This document shows positions 6,782 through 9,792 of a DNA stretch of 9,792 nucleotides, piece after piece. The position numbers and the translations under genes are program-made. Under the pieces are notes generated by a model. It saw nothing but the letters and a program-made list of their open reading frames with translations. It ran no database searches and had not been told where the DNA came from. The first letter of the stretch is position 1. Each line of letters starts with the position of its first letter. The DNA is from Polyangium sp. (in: bacteria) (GTDB lineage: Bacteria > Myxococcota_A > Polyangia > Palsa-1104). The DNA is taken from assembly GCA_025450955.1 (NCBI GenBank), contig JANWLJ010000302.1:1-9792 (forward strand), given 5' to 3'.

Positions 6782-6809
6782 AAGCTACCACACGCGGCCG
6801 GCGCGTCGA
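6782..6809 (-). promoter_or_regulatory. Candidate promoter of the YHS lipoprotein gene (leaderless geometry)
   Basis: Read on the minus strand: TCGACG (6809-6804, four of six matches to TTGACA), a 16-nt spacer, then TAGCTT (6787-6782), which begins 13 nt before the ATG at 6774. Predicted transcription would start at or one base before the start codon. No Shine-Dalgarno is present. Weak, pattern-based call. Confidence 0.3.
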
Positions 6810-6880
6810 CCGGGCGGGTGCGCGTGGCGGGACGCCCCAGCCGCACACCGCGAAACGCCGGATCGCCTCATCAATCGAGC

Positions 6881-7002
6881 AAAATTGATTTGAATAAAAT
6901 CCGAAATCGGCCCCATTCGGCCATTTCCACCGACGGCACATCCGCTGCAATTGCGACCGAACGAACCCGTTCGAATAACGGAAAAACAAAGAGGAGGATC
7001 CC
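6881..7002 (+). promoter_or_regulatory. A/T-richer divergent intergenic segment with promoter candidates and a strong ribosome binding site
   Basis: This is the part of the 6775-7002 gap nearest the rightward gene. It holds TTGAATAAAATCCGA (6890-6904; TAAAAT at 6895-6900 is a possible -10), CCGAAATCGG (6901-6910, a short inverted repeat), and TTGCGA (6951-6956) followed 17 nt later by AATAAC (6974-6979), a weaker promoter candidate overlapping the inverted repeat CGAAC-CC-GTTCG (6962-6973). AGGAGG at 6992-6997, 5 nt before the ATG at 7003, is a full Shine-Dalgarno match. Which promoter is used cannot be decided. Confidence 0.5.
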
Positions 7003-7260
7003 ATGCGTCGCACCCTCACCGCCGTCGCGCTCTCGATGATGTTCGCGCTGCCCGCCTTCGCCCACAAGACGGTCACCCACAGCACGAAGACCGCCAAGAC
7101 CGCCGTGGTGGCCGGCGACTCCGCCGCAGGCGAAGCCGGCACCGCGCCCGCCGCCACCGATGAAGGCGCCAAGGCGGAGAAGCCGATGAAGAAGAAGCAC
7201 AAGAAGCACAGCAAGAAGGCCAAGGAGACCCCGGCGCCCGCCGAGGAGCCGGCCAAGTAA
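7003..7260 (+). CDS. Small exported Lys/His/Ala-rich protein, Asr-like in composition
   Basis: 85 residues. Start fixed by AGGAGG five bases upstream and by a signal peptide MRRTLTAVALSMMFALPAFA, cleaved before His21. The mature part of about 65 residues has no predicted fold. It has a Thr/Lys/His start (HKTVTHSTKTAKTAV), an Ala/Gly/Glu middle, a highly basic run PMKKKHKKHSKKAK (residues 61-74) and an acidic/Pro end (ETPAPAEEPAK). No family signature is visible. In layout and composition it resembles the E. coli acid-shock protein Asr (signal peptide followed by a disordered Lys/His/Ala/Thr-rich periplasmic protein), but this may be convergence and I do not claim homology. Likely periplasmic; binding of metals, polyanions or unfolded proteins is possible. 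It is a single-gene transcription unit, with its own divergent promoter region and a strong terminator 15 nt after the stop. Confidence 0.75.
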   Translation: MRRTLTAVALSMMFALPAFAHKTVTHSTKTAKTAVVAGDSAAGEAGTAPAATDEGAKAEKPMKKKHKKHSKKAKETPAPAEEPAK

Positions 7261-7275
7261 CGCGCACGCGATCGG

Positions 7276-7321
7276 CGGTAGCGGCTCGGAGCTTCGGCCC
7301 CGGGTCGCTACCGTTCGTTTT
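7276..7321 (+). terminator. Intrinsic terminator with UUCG-capped stem
   Basis: CGGTAGCG (7276-7283) pairs perfectly with CGCTACCG (7306-7313). The inner 7284-7305 continues the stem with two G-U wobbles and one A-C mismatch to a C(UUCG)G tetraloop at 7292-7297. TTCGTTTT follows directly (7314-7321). It ends the Lys/His-rich gene on +. On the - strand no T-tract follows the hairpin, so it is probably one-directional and does not serve the convergent RRM gene. Confidence 0.88.
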
Positions 7322-7331
7322 ACGATTGGAG

Positions 7332-7343
7332 GATTTCGAAATC
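7332..7343. repeat. 12-bp perfect palindrome between convergent genes
   Basis: GATTTCGAAATC is its own reverse complement and sits between the terminator of the Lys/His-rich gene and the end of the RRM gene. The 9-mer CGAAATCGG that overlaps its right half (7337-7345) recurs at 6902-6910 in the intergenic region upstream of the Lys/His-rich gene. It could be a protein-binding site or chance. The rest of 7322-7381 shows nothing I recognise. Confidence 0.4.
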
Positions 7344-7381
7344 GGATGGAGGCGGGAGAAATCTAGCGCGACGGGCGAGGG

Positions 7382-7966
7382 CTAGTCGTCGGAGCCGTCC
7401 CAGCGCCACTTGCCGCGCTCGCGATCTTCCTCGCGCGGACGCCCTTCACCGGGCTTCTTCTTCTGCGAGTAGTCGCGCTGCTTCTCGGGGCGCGCCTGAC
7501 GGCGGCGCTGCTCCTCTTTGTTGGTCTCGGCGGAGGCCATCGGATAGCGCGGTCCTCCACGGAAACCGCCCGGCCCGCCGGCGCCGCCAGGGCCACCCGG
7601 CCCGCGATAGCCGCCGGGACCGCCGGGGCCGCCGGGACCGCGATAGCCGCCGGGACCCCCTGGGCCGCCCGGCCCGGTCGGGCGTGGTGGACGCACCGGC
7701 CGCGGCGCGCCCGGGACGCGCTCCTGCGCCTTCTCGACGAAGACGCTGCGCCCCGAGAGCATCTGACCGTTCCACTCCTTGATGGCCGAATCGGCCTCGG
7801 GGTCCGAGGCCAGCTCGACGAACGCGAAGCCGCGCGGCCGCTGGGTCTCGCGGTCGAGGGCGATGCGCACGCTCTGGACGGTTCGTCCGGACTGGGAGAA
7901 GGCGTCGCGAAGCTCTTGCTCGGTGATCGAATACGACAGATTGCCGACGAACAGCTTGGTACCCAT
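7382..7966 (-). CDS. RNA-binding protein: one RRM plus glycine-rich and charged tail
   Basis: 194 residues. Residues 3-82 form a complete RNA recognition motif: RNP2 is KLFVGNLSY (residues 4-12) and RNP1 is RGFAFVEL (45-52), both with the aromatic residues that stack on RNA bases. A Pro/Arg bridge leads to a glycine-rich segment (about 97-140) made of GGPGGYRGP-type units, then a charged Lys/Arg/Glu/Gln tail ending KWRWDGSDD. This matches bacterial RRM glycine-rich proteins (the cyanobacterial Rbp type), which bind single-stranded RNA and are often cold- or stress-responsive; the target here is unknown. The ATG at 7966 is the only start that fits: the frame is open through the leader and beyond, but the upstream residues are antisense to the DUF6600 gene. 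The nearest Shine-Dalgarno (AAGGAG) is unusually far, about 15 nt from the ATG. A ~100-nt leader with alternative hairpins precedes it. No terminator is clear on this strand. Confidence 0.94.
   Translation of the reverse strand: MGTKLFVGNLSYSITEQELRDAFSQSGRTVQSVRIALDRETQRPRGFAFVELASDPEADSAIKEWNGQMLSGRSVFVEKAQERVPGAPRPVRPPRPTGPGGPGGPGGYRGPGGPGGPGGYRGPGGPGGAGGPGGFRGGPRYPMASAETNKEEQRRRQARPEKQRDYSQKKKPGEGRPREEDRERGKWRWDGSDD
7602..7656 (-). repeat. 36-bp-period direct repeat inside the glycine-rich region of the RRM gene
   Basis: The 19-mer CCGCGATAGCCGCCGGGAC occurs at 7602-7620 and again at 7638-7656 (plus-strand reading), a spacing of 36 bp or 12 codons. It encodes the repeated GPGGYRGP unit. 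Such repeats can expand or contract by slippage, so the tail length may vary between strains. Confidence 0.8.
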
Positions 7967-8066
7967 ACGAAGTTTCTTGCGCTCCTTTATTGATGGTTGG
8001 GAATGGCTGATTTTTGTGGGTTTTTGGTTTGGAAATTCGGGGACGAATCCGTCCACCGTGACCAAC
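7967..8066 (-). promoter_or_regulatory. 5' leader of the RRM gene with two competing hairpins and an A/C-rich tract
   Basis: Predicted leader of about 100 nt, lower in GC than its surroundings. Near its 5' end two stems exclude each other. One is GGACG-GATT-CGTCC (8054-8041). The other has core ATTCG-TCCC-CGAAT (8048-8035), extendable by G-U pairs. A long A/C-rich, probably unpaired tract follows (roughly 8032-7991), then AAGGAG (7987-7982) and a 15-nt spacer before the ATG. The gene encodes an RNA-binding protein, so autoregulation or temperature sensing is a reasonable inference. The stems are short, so this is unproven. Confidence 0.45.
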
Positions 8067-8072
8067 GCTACA

Positions 8073-8101
8073 ACGATAAGGGCTCGCCCCGCCGGTGGCA
8101 A
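8073..8101 (-). promoter_or_regulatory. Sigma-70-type promoter of the RRM gene
   Basis: On the minus strand, TTGCCA (8101-8096, five of six matches to TTGACA), an exact 17-nt spacer, and TATCGT (8078-8073, four of six matches to TATAAT). Predicted transcription start near 8066. This is the best-formed promoter in the window. Confidence 0.6.
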
Positions 8102-8138
8102 GCGCGAACTTCGACGGGAGATTGCGTGCAGCGTTTGC

Positions 8139-8221
8139 TTGAATAAAACCGAGCGGGCGAGCGTACCATCACCATAGAAAGCGGTTGACTGCGCGATGCA
8201 TCGACCGAAGCGAGGCGGACT
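8139..8221 (+). promoter_or_regulatory. Upstream region of the DUF6600 gene with ribosome binding site
   Basis: GAGG at 8212-8215, six bases before the ATG at 8222, is a good Shine-Dalgarno site. Promoter candidates are weak: TTGAAT (8139-8144) with TACCAT (8164-8169) at a long 19-nt spacing, or TTGACT (8185-8190) with no fitting -10. The segment TTGAATAAAACCGA (8139-8152) nearly repeats a sequence at 6890-6904 upstream of the other Shine-Dalgarno-led exported gene. Confidence 0.4.
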
Positions 8222-9792
8222 ATGAAGATCCTGGCGGTAGCCTCTCTGTGCGCGACCCTGGCGCTGGCGCTTCCGGCCGGCGCGCAGCAGCAGCAGCAGC
8301 CCACTCCGCCTCAGCCGGACACGCGGCCGCAAGGCTACTACCAGCCGCCCGGACAGCAGCCGAACCCCGATCCGTATGGGCAGGCGCAGGGCTACGATCC
8401 TGGGCAGCAGCCGCCCGAGGGTGAGTACGATTCCGGCGACAGCGATCCCGATATCGATGGTTACGACGCCGCGACCGACGTGACCTACGACAACGCCGCC
8501 GCGCAGAGCTACGACGACGGCTACGACCCGAACGCCTATTCCCAATTCGAGAGCGCGCTCGACGCCTACGGGACCTGGGTCGACGATCCGGTCTACGGCC
8601 GGGTGTGGGTGCCCTCGACGTCGGTGGTCGGCAACGACTTCTTCCCGTACGCGACCGGCGGCTACTGGGTTTTGAGCGAGTTCGGCTGGACCTGGGTCTC
8701 CGACTGGGATTGGGGCTGGGCGCCGTTTCATTACGGGCGCTGGTCGACGCTCGACGGCTATGGCTGGTGCTGGATCCCGGGCAGCGTGTGGGGGCCGGCG
8801 TGGGTGTCGTGGCGCTCGGGCGGCGGCTACGTCGGCTGGTCGCCGCTGCCGCCGGCGGGAGTGACCATCGGTCCGCCGACCGGCGTGCGCTCGGGCTGGC
8901 GCTTCACGCTCGCCGGGCAGCTCGGGACGCGCGGCATGACCTATCTGCCCGCGCACGTGGTGCCGTCGGTGTTCGCGCGCACCTCGGTGGTGTCGAACGC
9001 GCGCACGGTGACCGTCGGCAAGGCCACGGTGCGGGTCAACGCAGGACCGACGAGCCTCGCGGTCGGCCGCGGAGTCGGGGTGACCACGCCGGTCAGCCTG
9101 CGCACCCTGGCGCCGCGCGCGCTGCCGCATCCGAGCGTGGTCACCCATCACGGCGTCGCGCTGGCGAGTCGGCCGTGGGTGCGCGCCGGCGTGGGCCGGG
9201 TGGGATCGATCTCGAACGTGCCGCGCCCGATCTCGATCCCGATCGGACCGCAGCATTCGTCGTCGGCGCGGCCGATCTACAATGCTCCGGTGCGGGCGGA
9301 CGAGCGCGCTCCGGCGCGGCCGTACGATGCGACCGCGCGGCCGAACATGTACGTCGCGCCGTCGCGCACCACCATGCCGCCGCGTCCGTATGTGCGGCAG
9401 CAGAATGATCCGGTCTATCGGAATAGCGCGCCGGTCTACAACAACTCGAACAGCGCCGCGCCGGTGTATCGCTCGAGCGAGAGCGCGCCGGTCTATCGGC
9501 CGAGCTACAGCCAGCCGGTGTACCGGCCGAGCGAGAGCACGCCGGTCTATCGGCCGAGCGAAAGCGCGCCCAGCTATCAGCGGAGCTACAGCGCGCCGAC
9601 TTATCAACCGAGCTATAGCCAGCCGAGCTATCGGGTCGCGCCCGCCAATCGGGTCAGCGCGCCGTCGGCGGGATCTTCGACGCGCCACTCGGCGGCCCCG
9701 GTCGCGGGGCGCGCGGCCCCCCGGCGCCCGCGGGGGCGGTGGCGGGGCATGGATTGGCCGGGCGCGCGGGGCCCCACCACGCCCACAACGTC
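8222..9792 (+). CDS. Exported DUF6600 Trp/Gly-rich protein with Tyr/Pro/Ser tandem repeats, 3' end missing
   Basis: Open from the ATG at 8222 to the window end, 523 complete codons. A signal peptide MKILAVASLCATLALALPAGA (cut near residue 21) is followed by QQQQQ and a Gln/Pro-rich stretch, then an acidic Asp/Tyr region (about residues 64-104). Residues ~106-211 match DUF6600, with more than a dozen tryptophans: ALDAYGTWVDDPVYGRVWVP, GWTWVSDWDWGWAPFHYGRW, GWCWIPGSVWGPAWVSWR, VGWSPLPP. DUF6600 has no established biochemical role; proteins carrying it are secreted or envelope-associated. Residues ~212-410 are Val/Arg/Pro-rich with no fold I recognise. From about 414 a nine-residue repeat (PVYRPSESA type) runs in tandem. 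The last ~75 bases change character to Arg/Gly-rich, perhaps from a missed base in the C-run at 9717-9722. A good Shine-Dalgarno supports the start. It diverges from the RRM gene. Confidence 0.85.
   Translation, partial: MKILAVASLCATLALALPAGAQQQQQPTPPQPDTRPQGYYQPPGQQPNPDPYGQAQGYDPGQQPPEGEYDSGDSDPDIDGYDAATDVTYDNAAAQSYDDGYDPNAYSQFESALDAYGTWVDDPVYGRVWVPSTSVVGNDFFPYATGGYWVLSEFGWTWVSDWDWGWAPFHYGRWSTLDGYGWCWIPGSVWGPAWVSWRSGGGYVGWSPLPPAGVTIGPPTGVRSGWRFTLAGQLGTRGMTYLPAHVVPSVFARTSVVSNARTVTVGKATVRVNAGPTSLAVGRGVGVTTPVSLRTLAPRALPHPSVVTHHGVALASRPWVRAGVGRVGSISNVPRPISIPIGPQHSSSARPIYNAPVRADERAPARPYDATARPNMYVAPSRTTMPPRPYVRQQNDPVYRNSAPVYNNSNSAAPVYRSSESAPVYRPSYSQPVYRPSESTPVYRPSESAPSYQRSYSAPTYQPSYSQPSYRVAPANRVSAPSAGSSTRHSAAPVAGRAAPRRPRGRWRGMDWPGARGPTTPTT
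9461..9622 (+). repeat. 27-bp tandem repeat (six units) in the DUF6600 gene
   Basis: Six in-frame units of 27 bp starting at 9461, 9488, 9515, 9542, 9569 and 9596, encoding P-[VST]-Y-[RQ]-[PSR]-S-[EY]-S-[AQT]. Degenerate copies flank the array on both sides (about 9410-9460, and from 9623 as PSYR). Regular Tyr and Pro spacing with Ser in between suggests an extended, surface-exposed tail. Unit number could vary by slippage. Confidence 0.85.

Noticed and set aside
9461..9622. Regular 27-bp repeats as a CRISPR array.
   Set aside because: Units are directly adjacent without spacers, in frame, and encode a regular protein repeat.
7967..9688. The RRM reading frame stays open upstream to 9688, suggesting a 768-residue fusion.
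   Set aside because: The extra part is antisense to the DUF6600 gene and its repeats, the promoter and leader of the RRM gene lie inside it, and homologous RRM proteins start at MGTKLFVGNL-like sequences.
2730..9792. An accessory defence or mobile system hidden among the unknown genes.
   Set aside because: No nuclease-effector pairing, toxin-antitoxin pair, recombinase, attachment site or change in base composition was found. The unknown proteins look like envelope components.

Overview
The window is high-GC DNA with strong G/C preference at third codon positions. It probably comes from a member of the Myxococcota (formerly Deltaproteobacteria). That assignment is an inference from gene style: an exported TPR protein with a Pro/Thr/Ala linker and a C-terminal membrane helix, a lipoprotein with a GDGG-type linker followed by an Ig-like domain and a beta-propeller, and a DUF6600 tryptophan-rich protein. 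No marker gene settles it. It reads as ordinary chromosome. I see no transposase, integrase, phage gene, tRNA, rRNA or CRISPR array.

Left part (1-5882, all on +): the 3' part of a ribonuclease R gene, whose start lies upstream of the window. A two-gene unit follows, an exported TPR protein and an outer-membrane-type lipoprotein joined by a TAATG stop/start overlap. Then come a dGTPase-like HD phosphohydrolase (dgt) and a 96-residue orphan protein.

Middle (5931-7381): an NADPH-dependent FMN reductase-family flavoprotein on + runs into a YHS-type metal-binding lipoprotein on -, their stop codons overlapping by 11 bp. After a divergent intergenic region comes a small exported Lys/His-rich protein with a strong ribosome binding site and a clear intrinsic terminator capped by a UUCG loop.

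Right part (7382-9792): a single-RRM RNA-binding protein with a glycine-rich tail on -, preceded by a roughly 100-nt leader and a good sigma-70-type promoter. Diverging from it is an exported DUF6600 protein with a 27-bp tandem repeat, cut off by the window end.

The genes do not form one pathway. They split into RNA handling (RNase R, RRM protein), nucleotide and redox housekeeping (dgt, FMN reductase) and envelope proteins (TPR protein, two lipoproteins, the Lys/His-rich protein, DUF6600). The most interesting structure is in expression signals. Several genes have a -10-like hexamer 12-13 nt before the ATG and no good Shine-Dalgarno, suggesting leaderless mRNAs, while others have clear Shine-Dalgarno sites. 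The RRM gene leader can fold into two mutually exclusive hairpins. I found no convincing new multi-gene system.
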